A DNA stretch of 41,330 nucleotides from JBFFXF01 sp041569895 (lineage in GTDB: Bacteria > Planctomycetota > UBA8108 > JACQVS01). The position numbers were made by a program, and so were the translations under genes. The DNA lies in the NCBI GenBank assembly GCA_041569895.1, contig JBFFXF010000023.1:1-41330 (forward strand), given 5' to 3'. Below, piece after piece: positions 33,177 through 41,237 of the stretch. Below the pieces are notes generated by a model that worked only from the letters and a program-made list of their open reading frames with translations, ran no database searches and was not told the DNA's origin. Every line of letters starts with the position of its first letter. Position 1 is the stretch's first letter.

Positions 33177-34625
33177 ATGATCCGAGTGCTCGGCGGCCCG
33201 AGAAGGGCCTGTGATGGGGTGACGCGGCGCGAGGCCCTGCGAGTGGGCGGCCTGTCGCTCCTCGGCATCACCCTCCCCGACCTCCTGCGCGCCGAGGCCG
33301 GGGCCCCGGTCCTGCCGTCGAGCGGCCGCGCGAAATCGGTGATCCTCCTCTACCTCTTCGGCGGGCCTCCTCTCCACGACACCTTCGATCCGAAGCCCGA
33401 TGCGCCGAGGGAGGTCCGGGGCGAGTTCGGCACGGTGCCGACGAGCGTTCCGGGGGTGCACTTCGTCGAGCACCTGCCGCGCGCCGCGAGGTGGATGCGG
33501 CGCTCGGCGCTCGTTCGCTCGGCCACGCATCCGCACAATGACCACAGCGCTGGCCTGCTCTACACCATGACGGGGAAGAAGGCCGAGAAGCTCGAGTCGC
33601 TGGTCCCGATCCTGCCCACGCAGGCCCCGAGCATGAACTCGGTCATCCAGTATCTCGCGCGCGACGAGCGCCGCTCCCTGCCGGCGTCGGCGTGGCTTCC
33701 GTGCTACACCGGCTGGGGCCAGGGCATCCGCCGGCCGGGCCCGTACGCCGGCTTCCTCGGCAGACGGTTCGATCCGTTCTTCACCTCGTGCGACCCGTGG
33801 AGCGATCGACCGGCGAAGTACGCGCATCCGGAGCGGGTGCGCGGCGGCATCGTCATGCCCGGCACGCGCCTGCCCGGGGACGTGACGCTCGACAGACTCG
33901 ACAGGCGGCGATCACTTCTCGAGCAGTTCGACGACCGGCTGCGGGCGCTGGAACGCGGCGGCGTGACGGAGCAGCACGACCACTACCAGAAGATGGCGTT
34001 CGAGCTGCTGACCGCGAACAACTCTCCGAACAGCCCGTGGCGCGCGTTTCTTCTGGACGACGAGATGCCGCGAGTGCGCGAGCGCTACGGCGACAACCTC
34101 TACGGCCAGTCGACGCTCACGGCGCGCCGCCTGATCGAGGCGGGCGTCCGCTTCGTGACCGTGACGTGGGAGGTGTTCGAGAACCTCAAGATCGACCTCG
34201 ACGGCTGGGACACGCACCAGCGCAACTTCGACATCCTGCGCGATCACCGGCTTCCGGTCTTCGATCAGGCGTACTCGGCGCTCTGCGAGGACCTCGAGGC
34301 GCGCGGCCTGCTCGACGAGACGCTCATCGTCGTCATGGGCGAGATGGGGCGGACGCCGAAGGTCAACAAGAAGGGCGGACGCGACCACTGGTCCTACTGC
34401 TACAACGTCCTCTTCACCGGCGCCGGCATCAAGCACGGCGTCGTGCACGGCTCGTCGGACCACCTCGGCGCGTACCCGGACTCCGACCCGGTCGGTCCGG
34501 AGGCGATCATCGCGACGGTCTACGCGGCGCTCGGCATCGACACCACGGCGAGCATCTCCGACCAGTCCGGAAGTCCGCACCCGATCGCGCAGCACGGCGA
34601 GCCGATTCGGGAGATTCTCGCGTGA
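33177..34625 (+). CDS. DUF1501 family protein with twin-arginine signal
   Basis: The 482-residue protein starts with a twin-arginine-like leader (TRREALRVGGLSLLG, Arg17-Arg18) and is a full-length DUF1501 protein, an alkaline-phosphatase/sulfatase-fold relative exported folded. Typical motifs are the early ILLYLFGGPPLHDTFDPKPD, GWDTHQRNF (about 343-351), the metal-region-like TLIVVMGEMGRTPKVN, and GGRDHWSYCYNVLFTGAGI. In planctomycetes these genes usually sit beside DUF1549/DUF1553 cytochromes of PSD1 type; none is adjacent here. Biochemical role is unknown. A GGGGGAG site precedes the ATG and a candidate promoter lies about 50 bases upstream. Confidence 0.93.
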   Translation: MIRVLGGPRRACDGVTRREALRVGGLSLLGITLPDLLRAEAGAPVLPSSGRAKSVILLYLFGGPPLHDTFDPKPDAPREVRGEFGTVPTSVPGVHFVEHLPRAARWMRRSALVRSATHPHNDHSAGLLYTMTGKKAEKLESLVPILPTQAPSMNSVIQYLARDERRSLPASAWLPCYTGWGQGIRRPGPYAGFLGRRFDPFFTSCDPWSDRPAKYAHPERVRGGIVMPGTRLPGDVTLDRLDRRRSLLEQFDDRLRALERGGVTEQHDHYQKMAFELLTANNSPNSPWRAFLLDDEMPRVRERYGDNLYGQSTLTARRLIEAGVRFVTVTWEVFENLKIDLDGWDTHQRNFDILRDHRLPVFDQAYSALCEDLEARGLLDETLIVVMGEMGRTPKVNKKGGRDHWSYCYNVLFTGAGIKHGVVHGSSDHLGAYPDSDPVGPEAIIATVYAALGIDTTASISDQSGSPHPIAQHGEPIREILA

Positions 34626-34645
34626 CACCGGCGCCCTCGAACTTT

Positions 34646-34672
34646 CGGGGACGGGGACGGGGACGGGAACGG
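34646..34672 (+). repeat. Short GGGGAC array between convergent genes
   Basis: Four hexamers (GGGGAC x3, GGGAAC) lie in the 55-base gap between the two convergent DUF1501 genes, with four G-runs on the plus strand in quadruplex spacing. Confidence 0.8.
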
Positions 34673-34680
34673 TAGGGGGC

Positions 34681-36876
34681 TCAGAGGATCGGCAGCGGCG
34701 ACCCGTCGGTGAGCGGGAAGGGGCGTCCCTCGAGGTCGGTGACCACCGTGTGCGGGTCGATGCCGAGGGCGTGGAAGATGGTCGCGTGGATGTCCTCGGG
34801 CGTGCACGGCGCGTCGGCCGGCGCCGAGCCCGTCGCGTCGGAGCGACCGTACACCTGGCCGCCTCGCACGCCGCCGCCGGCGAACGCGACCGAGTAGCAG
34901 TTGGGGAAGTGGTCGCGACCGCCGCCGCCGTTGATCTTCGGCGTGCGTCCGAACTCGGTGAGAAAGACGACGAGCGTCTCGTCGAGGCGCCCGCGGTCGT
35001 GGAGGTCGGCGAGCAGCGCCGCGCCGGCGCGATCGAGCGGCGGCAGCATGTCGTTCTTCAGCCGAGCGAAGTTGTTGCCGTGCGTATCCCAGTTGTCGCC
35101 CTGCGCGCCGTTGAGGTCGCCGACCGAGCAGAACACCGTCACCAGCGGCACGCCGGCCTCGGTCAGGCGGCGCGCGAGCAACGCTCCCTGGCCGCAGATG
35201 TGCGGGCCGTACGCCTCGCGCAGCCGTCTCGGCTCGCGACGCAGGTCGAACGCCTCCTGCACGGCCGGGCTGGTGAGCATGTCGAGCGCCTGCTCGCGTG
35301 ACCTGACGAACGGCCGACGCGCGTCGACGGCGGCGCCGAGCTCGGCCTCGCGGGCGTCGTCGAGAAGACCGAGCAGCCGTCGCCTCGCGGCGAAGCGTCC
35401 GCTCGACACGCCCTTCAGGCCGAGATCGAAGTGACCCGAGAGCGGCGACACGCCACGGTAGGGGATGCCGCGACCGGGGTGCACGAGCGCTGGATCGAAG
35501 CGCGGACCGAGGAAGCCGCCGTCCTGGCCGTTCTGCAGGCCGCGGTCCGCGATCGGGTACGGAATCGACACGCTCCGCGGCAGAGCGGGCGCCACCTCCT
35601 CGCTGACGCGGCTCGGCTCGAGCTCCTCCTCGACGCGATCCTCGAGAGGCTGCGCGATCGCCACGTCGCCGTCGACGAGCGCGAGCCGGACGTCGCGGAA
35701 CGCGATGTCATCGTAATGCGTACTGTGCGGCCCGTTGAGCATGGCGAGCGTCAACGTCCGATGCGCGTCGCCGAGGTAGAGCCGGAGCTCGTGCGGTCGC
35801 GCGTCGCGCGGGATCTCATCGCTGACGTCGACCGGCTCGCCATCGACCCACACGCCCGCCTGGATCGCGGCGGAGGGCGGCACGCCGGGAGCGCCGTTGA
35901 CCCCGACGCGACCGGTCAACCGCAGCGGCCCGGAGGCGCCGTCGAAGTGCCGGGCGCGGATCGCGGCGAGGTCGAAGGTGATGAACTTGTTGGCGTGCGC
36001 GCCGAAGCCGGCGTGCGGCGCGTCCGGCTCGCCCGCGCCGGGCAGGTAGAGGTTGCCGCCACGGCCGTGCGTGTCGCTTCCCCAGTCGCCGGCCGTCGAG
36101 TCGCCGGCGACGTATCGCGAGAAGTCGGCGACCGGTCCGTCCGGGTTTCGCGTCAACGCGGTCGAGCTCGCCGAGGAGACCGCGACGCGTCCGATCAGCG
36201 CCACCGTCGAGCCGTTGGTGTGTCCGATCGGGAAGCGGCCCCGGCCGAGGACGTCGGTCGACAGGCTCACCTCGCGAAGGACGCGAACCGGGCCGCGCTC
36301 GAGCGGTGTGCGACCGGGCGACGCCGTCCCGGTGGATTGCAGCTCGATCGACTCGTCCGCGACCTCGCGCGACCGCTCCGATGCGCGGCGGCGAAAGTAA
36401 GCGTTCTCGCGGGCGGGATCACGGCGAGCCCACGCGACCTGCGCGCCGATCGACGGCCAGTCGCGTCGAGAGGGCAGCACCGGGTCGGGTCCGAGCGTCT
36501 CGGGGCGATGGCCGGTGAGGTTCCAGTAAGCCGCCTTGCGGTGATCGGACGCCTCGTGATGGACGCTCCGCACGATGGCGAGGTGGCGCGCTTGCCGCGC
36601 CAGCAGCGGAAGGTGCTCGCTGATGCGGATTCCGGGAACGGCGGTCTCGATCGGGCGGAACTCGCCGCGGATGCCGCTCTCGGCGTCGGGCTTGAGGTCG
36701 AACGTGTCGAGGTGGCTGACCCCGCCCCAGCAGAAGAGGACGATGCACGACCTGGCGCGGCCGCCGCTCCCCACAGCCGCGCTCGCCGTCCCGCCCCGGA
36801 GAGCGAGCAGCTGCGGCGCGGTGAGGCCGACCGCGCTCAGCGACAGGAAGCGCCGCCGTGAGATCTGCGCGTCCAT
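34681..36876 (-). CDS. DUF1501 protein with an inserted NPCBM-like domain
   Basis: The 731-residue protein has a classic twin-arginine leader (SRRRFLSLSAVGL, residues 6-18) and DUF1501 halves at about 40-155 and 434-731. The markers are CIVLFCWGGVSHLDTFDLKP, GQDGGFLGPRFDPALV, GDNWDTHGNNF, LVVFLTEFGRTPKIN and GGGRDHFPNCYSVAF. The family is normally about 430-500 residues. Here about 275 extra residues (157-432) interrupt it between PSIGAQVAWARRD and SVSIPYPIADRG. The insert contains a galactose-binding/NPCBM-like sandwich (about 225-400; GFGAHANKFITFDLAAIRA and RVGVNGAPGV). Such domains often bind glycans or recognise attached groups. The ATG at 36876 fits the leader. It is convergent with the other DUF1501 gene. 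Confidence 0.9.
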   Translation of the reverse strand: MDAQISRRRFLSLSAVGLTAPQLLALRGGTASAAVGSGGRARSCIVLFCWGGVSHLDTFDLKPDAESGIRGEFRPIETAVPGIRISEHLPLLARQARHLAIVRSVHHEASDHRKAAYWNLTGHRPETLGPDPVLPSRRDWPSIGAQVAWARRDPARENAYFRRRASERSREVADESIELQSTGTASPGRTPLERGPVRVLREVSLSTDVLGRGRFPIGHTNGSTVALIGRVAVSSASSTALTRNPDGPVADFSRYVAGDSTAGDWGSDTHGRGGNLYLPGAGEPDAPHAGFGAHANKFITFDLAAIRARHFDGASGPLRLTGRVGVNGAPGVPPSAAIQAGVWVDGEPVDVSDEIPRDARPHELRLYLGDAHRTLTLAMLNGPHSTHYDDIAFRDVRLALVDGDVAIAQPLEDRVEEELEPSRVSEEVAPALPRSVSIPYPIADRGLQNGQDGGFLGPRFDPALVHPGRGIPYRGVSPLSGHFDLGLKGVSSGRFAARRRLLGLLDDAREAELGAAVDARRPFVRSREQALDMLTSPAVQEAFDLRREPRRLREAYGPHICGQGALLARRLTEAGVPLVTVFCSVGDLNGAQGDNWDTHGNNFARLKNDMLPPLDRAGAALLADLHDRGRLDETLVVFLTEFGRTPKINGGGGRDHFPNCYSVAFAGGGVRGGQVYGRSDATGSAPADAPCTPEDIHATIFHALGIDPHTVVTDLEGRPFPLTDGSPLPIL

Positions 36877-36929
36877 GGGAGCGCATGATCCCAGGGCGAG
36901 CGCGGGGTGTCAACGCCGCGTCCCGGCGA

Positions 36930-38417
36930 TCAGTGCACGCTCAGGAAACGGCCGCGTGCGGTCTCACGCAGGGTCTCGATGTCCTCTCGACGGCTGATCG
37001 AGAGGGGGATCAGGTCGGCGATCTCGGCCAGCAGGAGCTCGGTCCCGAGGGCGGTCTTCCTGTGCAGCGCCCGGTAGAGCGACGCGATCACCGCCTGCTC
37101 GATCTCGGCGCCGCTGAAACCATCGGTGGCCTCGACGAGGCGCGCGAGGTCGAAGCCGGCCGGGTCCTGCTTCCGCAGGGCGAGATGGATCCGGAAGATC
37201 GCGTCTCGCTCCTCCGGTCCCGGGAGGTCGACGAAGAAGATCTCGTCGAAGCGGCCCTTCCTGAGGAGCTCGGGCGGCAGCATCGAGATGTCGTTCGCCG
37301 TGGCGGCGACGAAGACCTGCTCGCGCTTTTCCTGGAGCCACGTCAGGAAGGCCCCGAAGAGGCGCCGGCTGAGCCCCGCGTCGGCGTCGCCGCCCGCGGG
37401 CGCGAGCCCCTTCTCGATCTCGTCGATCCAGAGAACCGTCGGGGCCATCGCCTCGGCGAGCGAGATCGCCTTGCGGAAGTTCTTCTCGGACTCGCCGATG
37501 TACTTGTCGAAGAGCCGGCCGGCGTCGAGCTTCAGGAGCGGCAGCTTCCACTCCCGCGCCAGGTACTTCGCCGTCAGCGACTTCCCGCAGCCCTGGACGC
37601 CGACGATGAGGATGCCGCGAGGCGGGGCCAGGTTGAGATCCCGGGCCTGCTCGCTGAATCCGACCGCGGCGCGCTCGAGCCACGCCTTGAGACGGGCAAA
37701 CCCGCCGAGCTGGAAGCGGTTGTCCTCGAGCGGGAAGTACTCGAGGAGTCCGCCGTCGCGAATGATCTGCACCTTGCGCTCGAGGACGTTCTCGACGTCC
37801 GCGGCGGAGAGCTCGCCGTCCTCGAGGATCCCGTACGAGATCACCTGCCGCGCCTGGTTCAGCGTCAACCCGCCGAGCGCGCGGAGCAGCTCCTCGTGCT
37901 CCTGCCGGCGAAGGTCGACGCGGATGTCGCGAACCGCCCTCAGCGAGCTCGCCACGCTCCTGACGACATCGGCGAGCTCGTCGCGTCCCGGCAGCTTGAG
38001 CTCGTAGTGCGCCGCCTTGTGCTCGACCTCGGCGGGAAGCTCGATCGACACGCCGGTGAGCACGAGGCTCGACCCCTTCCTGAAGAACTTCTGCGCCACC
38101 TCCCGGAAGTGACGCGTCACGGCCGGGTCCCTCAGGTGCACCGAGAAGTCCTTGAGGTGGTAGATGGCGTCGACGGTGAGCCCCTTGAGGTGCATCAGCA
38201 GCTTGGCGGGATCCGCCGTTCCCATGCTCCCCCGCGCGTCCGGGATCCGGATCAGCCCCTGCGCAACCGACCACTCGAAGAAGGTCTTCTCGAGGTCCCG
38301 CGCCACCTCCCTGAGCAGCGCGTTGGCCCGGTCCTCCTCGAGGGTCTCCATGACGATGACCGGATGGTGGGAGAGGATGAGGGTCTTGAGATCGTGGATG
38401 CTGGTCGAGAGGCTCAT
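36930..38417 (-). CDS. AAA+ ATPase, Ycf46-like
   Basis: The 495-residue cytoplasmic protein opens with a Ycf46-type N-terminal region (LKTLILSHHPVIVMETLEEDRANALL). Its AAA+ core has Walker A GVQGCGKS (273-280), Walker B VLWIDEIEKG (328-337), sensor-1 ATANDI (372-377) and a RKGRFDEIF arginine-finger region (386-394). The C-terminal lid contains TDGFSGAEIEQAV, as in FtsH/Cdc48-like ATPases. Ycf46 relatives in cyanobacteria have been linked to photosynthesis regulation and CO2 uptake; a role here is not predictable beyond ATP-driven remodelling. The ATG at 38417 starts the conserved region; the frame upstream is open only through the adjacent array. No ribosome site is visible. Confidence 0.92.
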   Translation of the reverse strand: MSLSTSIHDLKTLILSHHPVIVMETLEEDRANALLREVARDLEKTFFEWSVAQGLIRIPDARGSMGTADPAKLLMHLKGLTVDAIYHLKDFSVHLRDPAVTRHFREVAQKFFRKGSSLVLTGVSIELPAEVEHKAAHYELKLPGRDELADVVRSVASSLRAVRDIRVDLRRQEHEELLRALGGLTLNQARQVISYGILEDGELSAADVENVLERKVQIIRDGGLLEYFPLEDNRFQLGGFARLKAWLERAAVGFSEQARDLNLAPPRGILIVGVQGCGKSLTAKYLAREWKLPLLKLDAGRLFDKYIGESEKNFRKAISLAEAMAPTVLWIDEIEKGLAPAGGDADAGLSRRLFGAFLTWLQEKREQVFVAATANDISMLPPELLRKGRFDEIFFVDLPGPEERDAIFRIHLALRKQDPAGFDLARLVEATDGFSGAEIEQAVIASLYRALHRKTALGTELLLAEIADLIPLSISRREDIETLRETARGRFLSVH

Positions 38418-38461
38418 GACAGGGCGCACTGTACACCATGAGCGCGGGGAGGGGGAGGGAC

Positions 38462-38603
38462 GGTCCGATTCCGACTCCGATTCCGATTCCGATTCCGATG
38501 ACCGATTCCGATGACCGACTCCGATTCCGGGTGCGCGGCTCTGTCCGACTTGTGCGTCAATCTGCGTCAATCTGCGTAATCTGCGTAATCTGCGTTCCTT
38601 CTC
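38462..38603 (+). repeat. Composite array in a divergent promoter region
   Basis: CCGATT/CCGACT/GACCGA hexamers (38462-38528) are followed by a spacer gtgcgcggctctgtccgac, then CAATCTGCGT and AATCTGCGT units and the terminus GTTCCTTCTCG (38553-38603). The same order, including the spacer, recurs at 39825-39901 and, inverted, at 41238-41330. The 335-base gap between the AAA+ start and the HD-type start holds this array; a further 150 bases (38604-38752) show no clear motif. Confidence 0.9.
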
Positions 38604-38752
38604 GTCCCTGGGCCGCTGAAGACGAGGCGGAGGGCGGAACCTTTGCGGATTGTTCACTCGTGGACGGCGGTGAGGATAAGCTTGCGGATGGCCGATTCAG
38701 ATGAAGAATCGGCTCGGAGTCGCGCGTTGTGTGACACCAATGGTTGACACCG

Positions 38753-39277
38753 ATGGATGACATCGAAACCCTTCTCGAGGAGATCCTGCGGGAGTACGAG
38801 CTTCCCTGGTCCGGGATTCACGGGCTCTCGCACTGGGGACGCGTGCTCGAGAACGGGCTGCGGCTGGCGGAGGTGACCGGGGCGAATCCCGACGTGGTGA
38901 CGCTGTTCGCGCTCTTCCACGACGCGAGGCGGGTCAACGAGGGCTCCGATCCCGGGCACGGCCGGCGCGGGGCGGACCTCGCCGCATCGCTCAGGGGGGT
39001 GCTCTTCGATCTGGGCGACGAGGATTTCGAACTGCTCTACACCGCCTGCGATCTCCACGCCGACGGGCTCACCGATGGCGACGTCACGGTGCAGACGTGC
39101 TGGGACGCCGACCGCCTCGACCTCGCCCGCGTCGGCATCAGCCCGCACCCCGACCTGCTGTGCACGGTCGCCGCGCGAGACCACGGCCTCCTCGCCTGGG
39201 CGAATGAACGGGCCGAGACGGTGTTCGTGCCGGAATCGGTCCGCGGCCTCTGGGACGCGATGCCGGACCGCCGATAG
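38753..39277 (+). CDS. HD-domain-like metalloprotein
   Basis: The 174-residue cytoplasmic protein has a single helical domain with HD-type metal ligands: His23 and His27 (GIHGLSHWGRV), the His56-Asp57 pair (FALFHDARR), a later His69 (DPGHGRRGA), and a distal CWDADRLDL aspartate. This arrangement matches HD-superfamily phosphohydrolases, though the substrate (nucleotide or signalling phosphate) cannot be told. The ATG at 38753 (MDDIETLLEEIL) was chosen over TTG 38744 because the conserved region starts there; no clear ribosome site is visible. It stands alone, flanked on both sides by repeat arrays. Confidence 0.8.
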   Translation: MDDIETLLEEILREYELPWSGIHGLSHWGRVLENGLRLAEVTGANPDVVTLFALFHDARRVNEGSDPGHGRRGADLAASLRGVLFDLGDEDFELLYTACDLHADGLTDGDVTVQTCWDADRLDLARVGISPHPDLLCTVAARDHGLLAWANERAETVFVPESVRGLWDAMPDRR

Positions 39278-39285
39278 GCGTCGTC

Positions 39286-39467
39286 CCGTCCCCGTCCCCG
39301 TTCCCGTCCCCGTGCCCGAAAGCGATCGGGTTCGCTCCAGCGGCCGACTTCGGGGCCGGACCGGCGGAGACCGATACCGATTCCGATACCGATACCGATT
39401 CCGATACCGATTCGGATGCCGATGCCGACTCCGATGCCGACTCCGACTCCGATTCCGACTCCGACCC
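39286..39467 (+). repeat. CCCGTN block followed by CCGATA/CCGACT block
   Basis: CCCGTC/CCCGTT hexamers (39286-39316) end in cccgaaagc, as at 25084. After a 45-base spacer come CCGATA, CCGATT, CCGATG and CCGACT hexamers (39368-39467). On the complementary strand the second block would read as alternating Ser-Glu codons. It is in the 715-base gap 39278-39992. Confidence 0.88.
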
Positions 39468-39824
39468 GACAGTTGCAAGAACGCAGCTCCATGCTGGCGT
39501 TTCACCCTCGAAATAGCGGTTGTTCCGGGCCGTCGTATCGTGTCGGCAGATCCCACCGCGAGTGAGTTTCGCCGAGAATTGAACCACAGCGGCGCTGCGC
39601 CAGCTCGCGCCGCGCCTCTGTGGTTCAATCCGCTGAGCGCTGGCGTTTTCTGGGAGATGTGTCGGAACTCCACGAGGATTTTCGACGGGGTCGAGCTTGG
39701 TGAGCCTCGCTTGACCTGTCGAGCGAACCTTCCTTGCTTCATCGTCTTCCTGCGTTCCTCCTGGATGCGTCGCAGAGTCTCGCCGCCGAAGTCGAGCGGC
39801 CTTTCGGGTTTTTTGCAACGTTGG
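39468..39824. other. Unexplained intergenic stretch
   Basis: This stretch lies between two arrays and is not low complexity. It includes a 52-base palindrome (39578-39629). Both strands have open stretches but no plausible start with a ribosome site and no recognised family. On the minus strand a short segment reading ETLRRIQEERRKTMKQG (around 39740-39790) looks gene-like and could be a remnant. I see no complete gene here. Confidence 0.5.
39578..39629. repeat. Near-perfect 52-bp inverted repeat
   Basis: Two 26-base arms meet at 39603/39604 with no loop. They are identical except for three mismatches, and the outer 12 bp are perfect (ATTGAACCACAG with CTGTGGTTCAAT). It could extrude as a cruciform or fold as a long hairpin in RNA. 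Its outer arm is AT-richer than the surroundings. It may be a REP-like element or a transposon relic; a second copy was not found in the window. Confidence 0.85.
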
Positions 39825-39901
39825 AGTCCGACTCCGGCTGCGCGGATCTGTCCGAAATCTGCGTCGATCTGCGTAATCTGCGTAATCTGCGTTCCTTCTC
39901 G
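39825..39901 (+). repeat. Composite array upstream of the six-heme gene
   Basis: A short CCGACT block (39826-39837) is followed by tgcgcggatctgtccga, then AATCTGCGT units and GTTCCTTCTCG. It matches the order and spacer of the array at 38521-38603. Confidence 0.9.
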
Positions 39902-39992
39902 ACGCGCTCTCGGTTATCGTGACGTCGCGAGTCCAGGCCGCCACCGAGGACGGGCCCGAGAGGCTGTGCGCCTGCCGCTTTCGAGGACGAGG

Positions 39993-40940
39993 ATGTGTGA
40001 GACAGCCGGACGTCTTCTCGCGGCGGCAGCCGTCGCGGCGATGCTCGCGTCATGCTCGTCGGACCCGGAGCCCTCCGCGCCCGGGCCGGCGTCGGCGCCG
40101 GTCTCGGTGGCTGAGCCGCTCGAGGCGCCCGCCGGGCCAGTGCGGCATGTCACGGAGTTCATGACCGGCGACGAGTGCCTCTTCTGCCACCGCGAGAAGG
40201 TCGGACGCGGCTGGGACAGCAGTACGCACAACCTCACCGTGCACGACGCCGGTCTGCTCGAGCGCGATGGCCAGCCGCCCCCCGGAGCCGAGCTCGCGCT
40301 CGGAGCGCGGCAGCCGCGGCACTGGCTCAGAACCACCGATCGATACGGTATCCTGGCGATCAGGACCGCTGCCGGGACGTGGGATGAGAGCGTCTTCGGC
40401 GACTCGTGCGCCGGCTGTCACGCGAGCGGCGTCGACCCGGCGACCGGCGCCTTCGCCGCCACCTCGCTCGACTGCTTCGTGTGTCACGGCGACGTGGCCC
40501 TCGAGCACACCACCGAGCCCGCGCTCGTGCACCTCTCGCGCTGGCGTGACGACGACCCCGCCGTGGTGGTGTCGATCTGCGGCCAGTGCCACCTGCGCGG
40601 CGGGCGGTCGCGAACCACCGGACGTCCATGGCCGCGCGGCTTCGTCGCCGGCGACGCGTTGCTCGACGATTTCGAGTTCGACTTCTCGGACGGGGCGCTC
40701 GCCGCGCTCTCGGTCGCCGACCGACACGTCGCCGAGAACGTCCGGGACGTCATTCTCCGCGGGCGGACCGCGGTCACCTGTCTCTCGTGCCACACGATCC
40801 ACGGCGATCCGAACCCGTCGCACCGCCGCCTCGAGGAGACAGAGGCGTGCTTCACGTGCCACGTGCGGGGCGAGGGCCCATCGAGTCGCCATCCGCTGAC
40901 CCGATCGAGCCCCGTCTGCGAGCTCGACGAAGGAGCCTGA
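39993..40940 (+). CDS. Six-heme c-type cytochrome lipoprotein
   Basis: The 315-residue protein has a lipoprotein leader (lipobox LASC, Cys21), a Pro/Ala/Ser-rich spacer, and six c-heme sites: CLFCH (62-66), CAGCH (139-143), CFVCH (161-165), CGQCH (196-200), CLSCH (263-267) and CFTCH (286-290). Extra histidines (for example HNLTVH and EHTTEP) could act as second ligands. The arrangement recalls cytochrome c554/NrfB-like multiheme electron carriers and the doubled CxxCH family. It probably sits on the periplasmic face of a membrane and transfers electrons. The ATG at 39993 is directly preceded by GAGGACGAGG, so a GAGGAC-type repeat seems to serve as ribosome site. The next gene starts one base after its stop codon. 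Confidence 0.9.
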   Translation: MCETAGRLLAAAAVAAMLASCSSDPEPSAPGPASAPVSVAEPLEAPAGPVRHVTEFMTGDECLFCHREKVGRGWDSSTHNLTVHDAGLLERDGQPPPGAELALGARQPRHWLRTTDRYGILAIRTAAGTWDESVFGDSCAGCHASGVDPATGAFAATSLDCFVCHGDVALEHTTEPALVHLSRWRDDDPAVVVSICGQCHLRGGRSRTTGRPWPRGFVAGDALLDDFEFDFSDGALAALSVADRHVAENVRDVILRGRTAVTCLSCHTIHGDPNPSHRRLEETEACFTCHVRGEGPSSRHPLTRSSPVCELDEGA

Positions 40941-40941
40941 C

Positions 40942-41214
40942 ATGAAGGAGCCGAAGAACGTCGACTACGAAAGCGTGCCGGAGTCGATGGCGATGGACGA
41001 GACCGACGTCTCGCTGCGCGCGTACCTCGCCGGACTCGCCGACGATCACCTCGCGGCCTACGACCCGAGCTGGACCGACGAGAAGGTCATCGCCTGGGAC
41101 GGCAACTTCCGCAACGACGGCACCCTGATGCTCGTCTGCTGCGAGCGCGACGTCGACGTCGACGAGTTCCGCCGGGTGCTGGAGGAGCATCTGCGGTATC
41201 GGGGCCTGGGGTGA
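40942..41214 (+). CDS. Small conserved-looking protein coupled to the six-heme cytochrome
   Basis: This 90-residue acidic protein (MKEPKNVDYESVPESMAMDE at the start, then ALSLRAYLAGL-like helix and EFRRVLEEHLRYRG at the end) has no signal peptide. It begins one base after the stop of the cytochrome gene, with GAAGGAG upstream, so translation is coupled. It has a Cys-Cys pair (LVCCERDVDVDEF) that could bind heme or metal. No family is recognised. A role in cytochrome maturation or as a cytoplasmic partner is only a guess from position. Confidence 0.75.
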   Translation: MKEPKNVDYESVPESMAMDETDVSLRAYLAGLADDHLAAYDPSWTDEKVIAWDGNFRNDGTLMLVCCERDVDVDEFRRVLEEHLRYRGLG

Positions 41215-41237
41215 CAACCCCAACGTGCCCGAAGGCG

